A DNA stretch of 45,687 nt from Flavobacteriales bacterium (GTDB lineage: Bacteria > Bacteroidota > Bacteroidia > Flavobacteriales_F > PHOS-HE28). The notes beneath the pieces are model-generated. The model was not told the DNA's origin. It worked only from the letters and a program-made list of their open reading frames with translations, and ran no database searches. Shown one piece after another: positions 10,879-20,539 of the stretch; position 1 is the first letter of the stretch; each line of letters starts with the position of its first letter. The DNA is taken from NCBI GenBank assembly GCA_016713865.1, contig JADJOG010000026.1, positions 1 through 45,687 on the forward strand. Reading direction: 5' to 3'. A program made the translations under genes and the position numbers.

Positions 10879-13010
10879 ATGCGATTCGTTCCCTGGCGTT
10901 TGGCCTTCATCCTTGCGGCAACGCCTTTTGTCACCGACCTGTTCGCGCAACCGCTGAAGAAAGCATTCGAGGCCATTGAGGCGCACGACTACTTCCGCGC
11001 GCGCACCATCCTGCGCAAGCAATCGAAGCGGCAGCCGGTGCCGTCATTCTACGGGCTCAGCGTGATCGCGGGCCGCGCCAACAATCCGTTCTACGATCCC
11101 GATTCATGCTACGCGTTCATCACCCGCGCCGATGCCGCCTATACCGCAGCGCCGGATAAGGTGCGCGCCGCTGCCGCCAAGGTGGGTGTCGATCACGCGG
11201 CACTTGAAGCGCAGAAGCGGCATTCGGCCCAGCTCGGTTGGGAGCTTGCGCGGAACGTGAACACCGTGTCGACCTACGATCGATACATCAGCACCTATCT
11301 CGGCAGCCCATTCGCCGATGATGCGCGGCATGTCCGCGATCACCTCGCATTCCAGGAGGCGCGAGAGGCCAACACCGCGAATGCCTACCAGGTATTCCTG
11401 GAGCGCTATCCGCAAGCGAAAGAGGTGTATGAGGCGCGCAGCCGCCTGAATGAGGCGGTCTACCGCGAGGCCACCACGGAGCGCGACATCGAATCCTACA
11501 GGGCCTTCATCCGCGAGCATCCGGAGAACCCTTATGTGCAGCTGGCCGAAGAGCAGGTGTATCGCTTGAGCACGCCAGCCCGCACGGTAAGCGAGTACCA
11601 TGCGTTCATCGTGGCCAATCCGCGCAACCGCATGGTGAACGATGCGTGGCGCGCCATCTACGAGATCTACACGCGCGACCTCAGCACCACCACCATCACG
11701 CGCTTCCTGCAGGAGTATCCCGACTATCCCTTCGTGGAGGAGATCGTTGATGACTACAAGGCCGCCAGCCTTTACCTGCTGCCGTTCCGCCGCAAGGCAA
11801 GTGGGGCTACATCGACGAAGAGGGCAACGAGCGCATCAAGGCCGTGTATGAGTGGGCCGAGCCCTTCAATGGCGCGCAGGCCTTGGTGGGTTTTAATGGC
11901 CGCACGGGCACCATCAATCGCACAGGGAAGGTGGTGGTGCCCATTGAATACGATGAGGTGAACGATGCCGCTGAGGGAACGAGCACCGTGGAGCGCGCCG
12001 GTCGCGTGGGCGCTGTTGATCTGAATGGCGTGCTCGTTGTGCCCATGACCTTCGAGGATGTGGGCGAGTTCTCCGGAGGATTGGCCTACGCCGCGCGCGA
12101 TGGGCAATACGGGTTCATCAATCCGCGCGGCGATGCGGTGATTCCCTTGAACTACTCTTCCGCTAGCACCTTCAGAAGCGGTGTCGCCGTGGTGGAGCAG
12201 GATGGGCTCTTCGGAGCGATCGATGTGAAAGGAAATGTCCTCGTTCCGCCCCAATATGAATGGGTGGAAGGCTTCGGTGCCGATGGCGTGAGCCGCGTGC
12301 GCAAGGATGGCAAGGTGGGCCTCATCAGTCCGTTCGGTGATCTGCTGGTCCCGCTCAAGTACGATCACATCGGTCCTTTCAGCGATGGGCTTGCGCTCGT
12401 GGTGGAAGGCAAGCGCTGCGGCTACATCACATCGCTCGGCGCGGTGCAGATCCCATTCGAGTATGAAGCTGCCGAAGGCGTGGCGCAATGGGGCGATTTC
12501 CGCAATGGATTAGCCGAGGTGCAGTTTGCAGGTAAGCGCTGCCTGATCAATGCGCGCAACGAGCGCGTGTTCCCGTGCGTGTTCGCCGATGTAGGCCCGG
12601 CCACCGGTACGCTGGTGCCTGTGCGGAAGAAAACGAAGTGGGGGTATGCCGATCGGCGCGGCAATGTGCTCTTCGATAACCGGTACGACCTCGCGTGGGA
12701 GATGCAAAACGGCTATGCGCGCGTTAAATCAGGTGAGCTCTTCGGTGTGATCGATAGCACGGGCAAAGAGGTTGTGCCTGCCCGCTATCAAGAGCTGTCC
12801 TCGAATGATCATGGATTATGGATCGCCCGCCTCGCGCAGGGCACCGGATTGCTTCACCGAGATGGTCGCGAAGCGCTGCCATTCATCTACGAAGCAGTGA
12901 CCGTGGTCCGCGCCGATCTCGTGCGCGTGTCGCGCAATGATCGTCTGGCCTACGTGCGCCTCGGCGATGGCCGTGTGATCTGGAAGGAGGAGGGCTTCGA
13001 TGCGCCGTGA
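10879..13010 (+). CDS. Secreted TPR-like + WG-repeat protein
   Basis: About 710 residues with an N-terminal signal peptide (MRFVPWRLAFILAATPFVTDLFAQ). Residues about 25-300 form helical repeats of tol-pal/TPR style (TYDRYISTYLGSPFADDAR, AYQVFLERYPQAKEVYEAR, SYRAFIREHPENPYVQLAE). A frame break near 11797 leads into about nine WG (KWG) repeats, each of the form GKWGYIDxxGNxxIPxxYDxxxxFxxGLAxV (KWGYIDEEGNERIKAVYEW, QYGFINPRGDAVIPLNY, RCGYITSLGAVQIPFEY, KWGYADRRGNVLFDNRY, LFGVIDSTGKEVVPARY). WG-repeat proteins are common secreted or periplasmic scaffolds in Bacteroidota with no general function assigned. The stop TGA abuts the opposing gene's stop as TGATCA. No T9SS sorting domain is visible, so a periplasmic location is likely. 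Confidence 0.8.
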
Positions 13011-16000
13011 TCAGCGCAGCACGGTGATGTGGCCAGTGAGTTCCTTGGCCCTCGCGCCGCTGTCCGTTGTCGCGCGATACCGCATTCGCCATACATACAC
13101 GCCGTCGGGCACAGGCATCCCGTTCACGCTTCCATCCCAGGTCTCATCCGGGCTCGCGAGGTGAACGATGCGCTCGCCCCAGCGATCGAATAGGTCGAAG
13201 CTGAAATCGCGGTTGGGGCCGTAGTAGATCACTTGGAAGAGATCGTTCACGCCATCGTTGTTCGGCGTGAAGGCATTGGGCACATGGACCTGCGGGTCGC
13301 ACACGCCCTCGCTCACCCGGATCGAATCGGCAGCATCGATGCAGAGGCCGGTGATGCGCACGATGTACAACCCATCGCTGTTGACTACGATGGATGATGA
13401 AGTGGCTCCGGTGCTCCACTCGTGCTGAGCCCCATTAACGGCGGCATCGAGCAATAAGGGCTCATCGAAGCAATCGGTGCTATCAGTTCCTAGCGAGCGC
13501 GCGCGCACCCAAGGCTTGAAGGTGATGCGCGCAGCATCGGTGGCGGTGCAGCCTTGCAGCGAAGCGTGACGCTATAGATGGCCGAGGCCGAGACAAGGAT
13601 GGAATCCGGTGCTCGCGCCGGTGCTCAAAGCACTGCTGCAAAGCCCGCCTGCGCCCAAGGCGAGCGTGTCGCCCTCGCACAGCGTGCGATCGGGGCCGAG
13701 GTCGGGCGCGATAAGGGGCACGTATGCGATGCTTACGGTGTCGCGCGCGAAACAAGCCGCTACTTGCACGGCCACCCAATAGTCGCCGCCGCTGCCCACG
13801 GTGATCGAAGGGGAGTTTGAGCCCGTGCTCCATATGTGCGCGCCACTGATGCCGGTGCTAAGCGTTACTGTTTCGCCGGGGCAGAGCAAGCGGTCGGGCC
13901 CAAGGTTGAGCGAGGTGGGGGAGAAGTAGGCCACGGTGATGGCATCGCTCGCGGTGCATCCATTCAGGTTCACCGTCAGGGCGTAATTGCCAGCAGTGCT
14001 CACCACTAGGGAAGGTGCATTGCTGCCCGTGCTCCATTGATAAGTTGCGCCAGCTTGTTGCGCATTCAAGAGCATCGTTGCTCCATCGCAGAGCGTGGTA
14101 TCGTTGCCCAAGGCCGCGATGGGCGAGGGCAGCGCGATCACATCGGCGGCATCCAACGCGCTGCATCCATTCACCGTCACGGTAACGCTCACCGGGCCGG
14201 GTGCGCTCGTGGCGTAAGTGGGGCCGGTTGATCCATCGTGCCAGAGGTAGGTGGCGCCTGCGGTTTGCGCGGAGAAGCTCGCGCTCGCGCCGGGGCAGAT
14301 GCTCTGATCGCTGCCGAGGTCGACCTGTGGCACTGGGTTCAACGTTATCTGCACGGCATCTTGCGCGGTGCAGCCCGCCACAGTGACCACAACAGAGTAT
14401 GTGCCGCTACTTGTGGGCGAGATCTGCGCGCTGGTCTCTCCTGTGCTCCACAGGTAGCTCGCGTTCGAAGCGTAGCATCGAGGATCGCACCGTCGCCTTG
14501 GCAAGCCACCACATCAGGGCCGAGATCAACCGAGCCGGGATCGAGCACGAAGACCTCCACCGTATCGCTCACCACGCACACGCCGCTCTGCGTCACTTGC
14601 ACCCAGATGGTCGCGGTGCTGTTCACGGTTATGGTGCCTGCCGTGGCACCTGTGCTCCACAGGTAGCTTGCGTTGGGCGCGGCCACAGCGAATACAGCTT
14701 GATCACCAATACACAGATTCACATCGGGGCCGAGATCGATGCTCGCAGGTTGAACCACGTTCAGCTGCATGGCATCCGTGGCGATGCAGCCGTTCAGATC
14801 CACAGTCACGGTGTAGATGCCGCTCTGGCTCGCGCTTATCGAGGATGATGTTTCACCCGTGCTCCAAGCGTACGTGGCTCCAAGGTTGGTCGCATCCAGT
14901 GTGATGGTGGTGCCAGCGCATACCGTTTGATCGGCGCCCAATTCAACAGAAGGCATGGGCTGCACTAGCACATCCACCGTGTCGCTCACCACGCATACGC
15001 CGCTCTGCGTCACTTGCACCCACACGGTCGAGGTGCTGTTCACGCTGATGCTGCCGACCGTTGCGCCCGTGCTCCACAGATAGGTGGAGTTTGGCACTGC
15101 CACCGCGAACAAGGCTTGGTCATCAGCGCACAAGCTCACATCAGATCCTAGATCGATGCTTGTAGGCTGTACCACGTTCAGCTGCATGGCATCCGTGGCG
15201 ATGCAGCCAGTCAGATCCACCGTGACATTGTAGATGCCGCTCTGGCTCGCGCTTATCGAGGGTGATGTTTCACCCGAGCTCCAAGCATACGTGGCTCCAA
15301 GGTTGGTCGCATCCAATATGATGGTGGTGCCAGCGCATACCGTTGATCGGCGCCCAATTCAACAGAAGGCATAGGCTGCACCAGCACCTCGACCGTATCG
15401 CTCACCGCGCAGCTGCCTTGCGTGGCCTGCACCCAATACGTGTCCGTGCTGTTCGCGCTGATGCTCGCGCTGGTGGCACCTGTGCTCCAGAGATAGCTCG
15501 CTCCGGGCAAGGCTGCATTAAGCACCAGCGATTGGCCTTGGCAGAGCGTGGCGTCGGGGCCCAGGTCGATGGCGCCGGGCGTGGCTTCTTGTTCGTGATC
15601 GCATCGGAGGTGCAACCCGCGCTATTGGTCACGATTCACCGAGTACGGCACCTCCTTGCGAAATGGCGATGGTCGCTGTTTGCTCGCCGGTGCTCCATAA
15701 GTACGAAGCGCCCGGGAATCGTCGCATTCAAAGCTGATTGACCCTCCAGTGCAAAGTGTCTGATGGGCCCGAGGTCAACAACAGGCACTGCAAGCCATGG
15801 CAATCGCGATCGCATCACTCACAGTGCAAACGCCTTGCGTGACGATTACGCTGTACGTGTCTGCTGCGTTCACGATAATCGTTGGCGTGCTGGCCCCGGT
15901 GCTCCAGAGGTAGCTGGCACCAGGAACCGTTGCATCCAAGGTGATCGCATCACCGGCGCAAATGGTGTCATCGGGCCCAAGGTCGATGGCCGTGGGCGTG

Positions 16001-18223
16001 AGGTATGTGGCCACCAGCGCATCATTGGCTACGCAGCTGTTCGCATCGGTGAGTTGCACGCTGATCGCGCCGCTGGCGGTGATCGGATAACTCGGAGCCG
16101 TGCTTCCATCGTGCCACAGATAGCTGGCGCCGGGTTGCGCCACGTTCAGTGTGGGCTGGTCTCCCGGGCAAAGCGTGAGGTCGGGGCCGAGATCCACTTG
16201 CGCAGCAGGGAAGGATCCGATGGTGATCGCATCGCTTGCGGAGCAGCCGTTCACCGTGACCTGCACGGAATACGCTCCGGGGCTTACGCTGATGGTCGGC
16301 GAAACCGCGCCAGTGCTCCACGCATAGCTCGCGCCGGGCGCGGTGGCATCAAGCATGGTGGTGGTGCCGGGGCAGATCGAGTAGTCGCTGCCGAGGTTCA
16401 CCGTTGGCAAGGGCGTCACGAAGAGTTCCACTGAATCGCGCACGGTGCATCCGTTGGTCGTTGCATCGAGCCAATAGATGCCGGCCGTTGCGGGCTGAAT
16501 GCTGTTCCCATTCGATCCCGTATTCCACAGGTAGGTGGCGCCCGGCACGTTCGCGCTGAAGCTCGTGCTTGTTCCAGCGCAGATGGTTTGGTCGGGGCCG
16601 AGGTTGAAGCTGGGTAAAACGAAATGGCTCAGCGACATCGCGTCGCCCGCCGTGCATCCGTTAGCGGTTACCTGCACGGAGTAGTTGCCTATCGCGCTCG
16701 CTGTTAGCGTGGCATTGGTGCTGCCATCGCTCCACAAATATGTGCCACCGGGCACAGCAGCATTCAGCGTGATGCTGCTGCCCGGGCAGATTGTCTGATC
16801 AGGGCCGAGATCCACAATGGGCAACGGTGTCACGTTTACCTGTATGGCATCGGAACTGGTGCAGCCGCCAACGGTCACATCCACATCGTATGGCCCGGCC
16901 TGATTCACCGTGAGCGTTGGTCCGGTCGATCCATCGCTCCACAGGTAGGTCGCGCCCGGCGTGGTCGCATCCAGAACGGCTGACTGTCCTTGGCAGAAGG
17001 TGATATCGGGGCCGAGGTTCACTGCCGGCAATGGGTTGTAGGCCACATTCACCGCATCGGTGCTGGAGCAGCCGTTCAGCGCAACACCAACGGAATACGA
17101 TCCGGGCGCACTCACCGTGAAGGTGGGGCCGTTGCTCCCGTTCTGCCACAAGTAAGGTTGCTCCGGGAACAGTCACATCGAAGGTCACTGTCTCGCCATC
17201 GCAAAGCGTGAGGTCCGGGCCCAGTTCGAGCGGCGGCAGCGGATTGTACCCGATGTTCACGTTGTCCGAAGATGAGCAGTTGTTGGCCGTTACCGTTACG
17301 CCATACGGTCCGGGACCGCTGACCGTGTAAGTGGCATTGGTGCTTCCATCCTGCCAGAGGTAACTGCCGCCAACGGTTGTGGCGTCGAGCAGCAAGGTCT
17401 GGCCATCGCACAGCGTGGCATCGGGGCCGAGGTCCAGCACGGGCAACGGCGTTACGGTCACCACGGCGGTATCGCGCAGCACGATGGTGGCGCTCAGCTG
17501 CGCATCATCGAATCCGAAATCGTTGCCCACGCCGTGCCCCGACGATACCTGCACGCAGAAATCGGCATTCGTGGTTCCCGGTGGCGCCGTCCATGTTGTG
17601 CTGAAGGTCTGCCACCCGCCCTGCACCGGCGAGGTGATGTGATCAACGCCGGTCCACACATTGTTCACGAAGACCGCGAGCGTCGGATTACCGGCGGCCG
17701 CGAGCGACATCGCCCTGAACTGGATCGTGTAGGTCTGCCCGGGGCAAACCGGATGGCTTTGGCACCAGAAGCGCCAGCCGGGGTGCATCCAGCCGGCATT
17801 CACCATCAGGAATGGCCCATTGCCTATGCCTTGCCACTGGTTGTGGAAGGTGTTGGCGTTGTTGCCGATCCACGTATTGCCGTCGGTGGTGAGCGGCAAT
17901 TGGTAAGTGAACATGGTGGTGAAGCCATTGTTCCCGCCGCTGAAGTTGCCGTTCACCGCGAAGTTGCCGGTGGGGTACGACACTTCGCACCAGTAGGCCC
18001 CGCTGGTGCTCACGGTGATGTCCTGGGTGTTCTGGCCCGTGCTCCAGAGGTAGTTGGTATAGCCGGGCGGGCCGTGCAGCGTAACGGCTTGGCCTTGGCA
18101 GATCGTGGTATCGTTATCGATCTGGATCGCGCACACCGGTTGCGCCACCGCACTCGATGCGCCCATGCACGCCGCAAGGGTGTAGGTGATTCGGCTTATC
18201 CTGCTGAAGGCCCGGTGCTTCAT
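13011..18223 (-). CDS. Giant adhesin-like repeat protein with T9SS type B (gliding-associated) C-terminal domain
   Basis: About 1,735 residues when frames are joined. The start at MKHRAFSRISRITYTLAA gives a good signal peptide and lies 17 bases from a -7-like element. An N-terminal module (FAVNGNFSGGNNGF ... QSHPVCPGQTYTIQFRAMS) resembles a beta-sandwich carbohydrate-binding domain. About 20 tandem Ig/PKD-like repeats of about 70 residues follow, each with the core VDLGPDxTLCxG ... PGATYLWSTG ... YxVxVTxNGCxxxDA. The C-terminus is the gliding motility-associated domain recognised by T9SS (VPNAFTPNNDGVNDLF ... DRWGERI ... GVYVWRMRY). This resembles SprB-type mobile surface adhesins. Frame breaks lie near 17157, 15762, 15700, 15635, 15600, 15347, 14485 and 13570-13610. 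It ends abutting the convergent WG-repeat gene. Confidence 0.85.
14530..15363 (-). repeat. 417-bp tandem duplication (two-domain unit) inside the adhesin gene
   Basis: Two consecutive 417-base units (139 codons, i.e. two Ig-like repeats) are far more alike than the other repeats; for example ACCACGTTCAGCTGCATGGC recurs at 14754 and 15171. Both encode VELGADQTVCAGTT ... LGATYA, then SIDLGxDVxLC. The copies differ mainly by scattered substitutions, and by a T lost from a TTT run in the right copy (near 15347) that breaks its frame. Confidence 0.8.
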
Positions 18224-18239
18224 GGTCGCGGCGCGCTGG

Positions 18240-18247
18240 CAAAGGTC
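18240..18247 (-). promoter_or_regulatory. -7-like promoter element for the giant adhesin
   Basis: GACCTTTG on the minus strand, followed by CCAGCGCG, 16 bases before the ATG. It matches TAnnTTTG except at the first base. Confidence 0.35.
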
Positions 18248-18289
18248 GGACCGCGAAGGGCAGGGGCGTAGTACCTCGGCAAGCATCCG

Positions 18290-18938
18290 TCAACGGGCGA
18301 TGAACACCCGGTTGACGTCTTCGAGGCGCCGTTCGTCCACTGTATTGAATGCCCGGAGCAGATTCTCCTTCACGCGCTCGCACCGCTGATCGCTGGCCTG
18401 GTCGTACCCCACGGTGTTGAAGCAGAGGGTGCCCGAGCAGCGATCGCGCAGGGCATGGGCGAATCCCATGGTATCCACGCCGCGGGCCAGGTCGAGGTCG
18501 TCGAACAGGTCGACCAGCACCAGATCGAAGCGATCACGGAGCGCATGCACCTGCAGGATGGCATCGCCCTCGATCACCGTGAGCCGCTCGTGCCTGTCCA
18601 AGCCGAAATGCATTCGCGCGATGCCGATCACGACAGGGTCGATCTCCACCGCGGTTATGGGCGCATCGATGCCCATCTCCTGCCGCAGGATCCAGGGCGC
18701 GCTGCCACCACCCAGGCCAAGCACCAGCACCGATCGCGGCGTGCCATGCGCTCTAAACAATTAGGTGCACCTCGGCCCAGACCCGGTGCAAACTGCCGAA
18801 GCTCTGGTTGCTCTGGGCGCTATTCAGCACCAATCGACCAGCCTCCCAGCGCACCTCCAGCAAACCTGTCCGCCCTGTACGCTGCGCCACGCTCATTGGC
18901 CGCAAAAAGCTGATCAAGCGAAACAGAAAACGGGGCAC
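18290..18938 (-). CDS. Spermidine synthase-like SAM-dependent protein
   Basis: About 215 residues in two frames joined near 18762 (WAEVHL to LFRAHGTPRSV). The Rossmann SAM/dcSAM-binding signature is VLVLGLGGGSAPWIL, followed by the acidic strand end ITAVEIDPVVIGIAR and the motif IEGDAILQVHALRDRFDLVLVDLFDD, as in polyamine aminopropyltransferases. The N-terminal part (GLLEVRWEAGRLVLNSAQ ... SFGSLHRVW) matches the short beta domain of spermidine-synthase-like proteins of Bacteroidota, which are shorter than true SpeE (about 280 residues). Whether it is an aminopropyltransferase or a methyltransferase cannot be decided. The start is a GTG (MPRFLFRLISF) placed four bases after a -7-like element, so the mRNA may be leaderless. 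Confidence 0.7.
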
Positions 18939-18942
18939 GGGG

Positions 18943-18950
18943 TAAAGATG
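18943..18950 (-). promoter_or_regulatory. -7-like promoter element for the spermidine synthase-like gene
   Basis: CATCTTTA then CCCC and the GTG start on the minus strand. Closeness to the start suggests a leaderless message; it supports choosing GTG at 18938. Confidence 0.35.
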
Positions 18951-19173
18951 CAGGCATGTCGATCTGCACGTTCATGAGCGGTATTCTCGCACCTGATTGA
19001 GTTTTCCATGATCACTTGCTTTTGATCGACGGGCTGCTAGATTCGCTCCATCAGTTCGCATTTGTGCCACTTGATTGAAGCTCGAATAATCCACTTCGCT
19101 TCCACCTTGCCATGCAAACACACACGCTCTCGCTAAGCCATTCCCGAAACGATTTGCATTTGTCTTCCGCGGC

Positions 19174-19250
19174 CTTGCGTCTTGCGTCTTGCACTTGCGC
19201 CTCTGCGCCTCTGCGCCTTGCGCCTTGCGCCTTGCGCCTTGCGCCTTGCG
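19174..19250. repeat. CTTGCGY heptanucleotide tandem repeat
   Basis: About eleven imperfect units of CTTGCGT, CTTGCGC or CTCTGCGC, ending in four nearly perfect CTTGCGC units before GGCC. It is non-coding and resembles the short tandem heptamers scattered between genes in some environmental bacteria. Copy number may vary or be mis-assembled. Confidence 0.8.
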
Positions 19251-19291
19251 GCCACATTACAGCCCAAAAAGGTAGGCCCATGGCCCGCCAC

Positions 19292-19370
19292 AACGAAAAG
19301 CCCCCGGTGCGCTAACACCAGGGGCCGGTTGCTCAATGTCCCACCACCTCTGGTAAGAAGATGAACACGA
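19292..19370 (-). ncRNA. Candidate small RNA with intrinsic terminator
   Basis: On the minus strand a good -7 element (TACCTTTG) is followed by about 75 bases with no start-stop gene, ending in the hairpin CCCCTGGTG-TTAGCG-CACCGGGGG and then CTTTTCG. The internal segment includes CCAGAGGTGGTGGGACATTG. It stands alone between two oppositely or distantly arranged genes, so it is not a leader or trailer of either. This fits a short independent transcript. The Flavo-1 RNA family of Bacteroidota is one candidate identity, but I cannot confirm that by eye. It could instead be a fortuitous promoter plus terminator. Confidence 0.4.
19296..19324 (-). terminator. Intrinsic terminator of the small RNA candidate
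   Basis: Stem arms 19316-19324 and 19301-19309 pair over nine positions with one mismatch and a six-base loop, followed on the minus strand by CTTTTCG. Confidence 0.55.
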
Positions 19371-19376
19371 GCTAGG

Positions 19377-19384
19377 CAAAGGTA
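19377..19384 (-). promoter_or_regulatory. -7 promoter element of the small RNA candidate
   Basis: TACCTTTG is a full match to TAnnTTTG on the minus strand. No protein start follows within range. Confidence 0.45.
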
Positions 19385-19388
19385 CCGA

Positions 19389-19421
19389 CCCCGCCAGGAA
19401 CAAGCCACGAGCCTGGCGGGG
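19389..19421. repeat. Perfect 10-bp inverted repeat upstream of the small RNA promoter
   Basis: CCCCGCCAGG and CCTGGCGGGG flank a 13-base spacer. It sits where the -33 region of the adjacent minus-strand promoter would be. It could be an operator or the remains of a terminator; no T-run follows on either strand. Confidence 0.55.
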
Positions 19422-19540
19422 CGGTGAGCACCCGGTATCTTCGAGCACGAAGCCGGAAGCGGAGGCAGCGCGCACGCAGGTGCGGCTGTCATTCATGTGC
19501 CAAAGACGCGGTGAACGGAGTTTGAACAAGATCGAGGAAC

Positions 19541-20528
19541 ATGCGTTCGGCCCTGCTGCTTTCCATTTTGTTGCTGCTCGTGCCATGCGTGGATGCCCAG
19601 AACCTCGTGCCCAATTGGAGCTTCGAGGAGATCAGCGAGTGCCCTATTTATTTGGGTGAAGTGGAGAAGGCCACAGGCTGGTTGATCTTTCGGGGCGAAC
19701 GAATCGTGCGACCTCTTCCATGCCTGTGGGGCGCCCCAGACACATCGGTGCCTGGTAACTCATTTGGCCATCAACAGCCGACAATTGGAAGTGCATACGC
19801 AGGCATCTTAGTCTATTCCGCTGAGCCATGGCCATACGTGGCGCGCGAATACTTCGGCATTGAACTAGGACAACTGCTCACAATCGGACAACTATACCAT
19901 GCCACGTTTAGAGTCAGTAGAGCACCGGAAGACAACACCGCGGCTTCGCCCGGCGGGCTTCGTTATGCCTGCAACAACATGGGCTTACTCTTCTCCACGG
20001 AGTACTTCTTCCAAAGCGAATTGGAACCCACGCTGGGTTTCGCCCATTTGCGGGCGGAGCAAGTGGTTGAAGACTCGCTGAATTGGACGGTGATCAGCGG
20101 GAGCTTCATCGCGGACAGTGCATACCGCTACGTGGTGGTGGGCAACTTCTTCAACGATGAGGAAACCGACGCGATCGTGGCGAACCCGGAGGGGTACTGG
20201 AACTTGGCTTACTATTACGTTGACGATGTGCGTATCGCCCGATCCCGCTTTACTGCGCGTTGCTGAACAGTGTGCATGAGGCTGCCGATAAGCCCTTCCG
20301 GTCTTGGCAGGGCGCAGACGGCGCGTTGCAGGTGCCGGTATGCTGCGCAGTGGCGTGCAGCGGATTCAAGTTGTGGACGCGGTGGGTCGAATGGTTGCTA
20401 GGCATAACGTGCAAGGGGCAGACATCTGGAGCATGGGCACTCAAGGTTGGGCACAAGGCGTGTATGTTGTGGTGGCTGAATTGCAGGATGGCGGCAGGAT
20501 TGCCGAGCGTGTGTTCCTCGGTCGCTAA
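19541..20528 (+). CDS. Secreted protein with T9SS type A sorting domain
   Basis: Signal peptide MRSALLLSILLLLVPCVDA, then a domain opening NLVPNWSFEEISECP, a common start of Bacteroidota surface beta-sandwich domains. The body (about 210 residues; YFGIELGQLLTIGQLYHATF, YYYVDDVRIAR) resembles a galactose-binding-like/CBM fold of the kind fused to OmpA domains in other proteins. Frame breaks near 20255 and 20340 separate it from a C-terminal sorting domain (RIQVVDAVGRMVARHNVQG ... GVYVVVAELQDGG), so it is expected to be exported and anchored by T9SS. Base composition is less GC-rich than in neighbouring housekeeping genes. The next gene starts 11 bases later, so they are probably cotranscribed. 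Its ligand is unknown. Confidence 0.65.
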
Positions 20529-20539
20529 GACCGAACTAC

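Larger units (their letters stand above)
18951..19540. other. 590-bp intergenic region with heptamer repeats and a small RNA candidate
   Basis: No ORF here shows convincing coding character; the apparent ones are arginine/alanine-rich products of the heptamer tract or lack conserved motifs. The recognisable content is the CTTGCGY heptamer tract (19174-19250), a promoter/hairpin/terminator unit on the minus strand (19292-19384) and a perfect 10-bp inverted repeat (19389-19421). The first 220 bases and the last about 110 bases hold nothing I recognise. Confidence 0.6.

Noticed and set aside
15590..15780. Cluster of frame breaks as a real deletion hot spot in the adhesin
   Set aside because: Conserved repeat sequence continues through all frames; sequencing error in a repetitive segment is the simpler cause.
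13570..17160. Regular CRISPR-like recurrence of CTCCACAGGTAGCT-type strings
   Set aside because: These encode the YLWSTG core of degenerate protein repeats at about 210-base spacing with variable sequence; there are no uniform spacers or cas genes.
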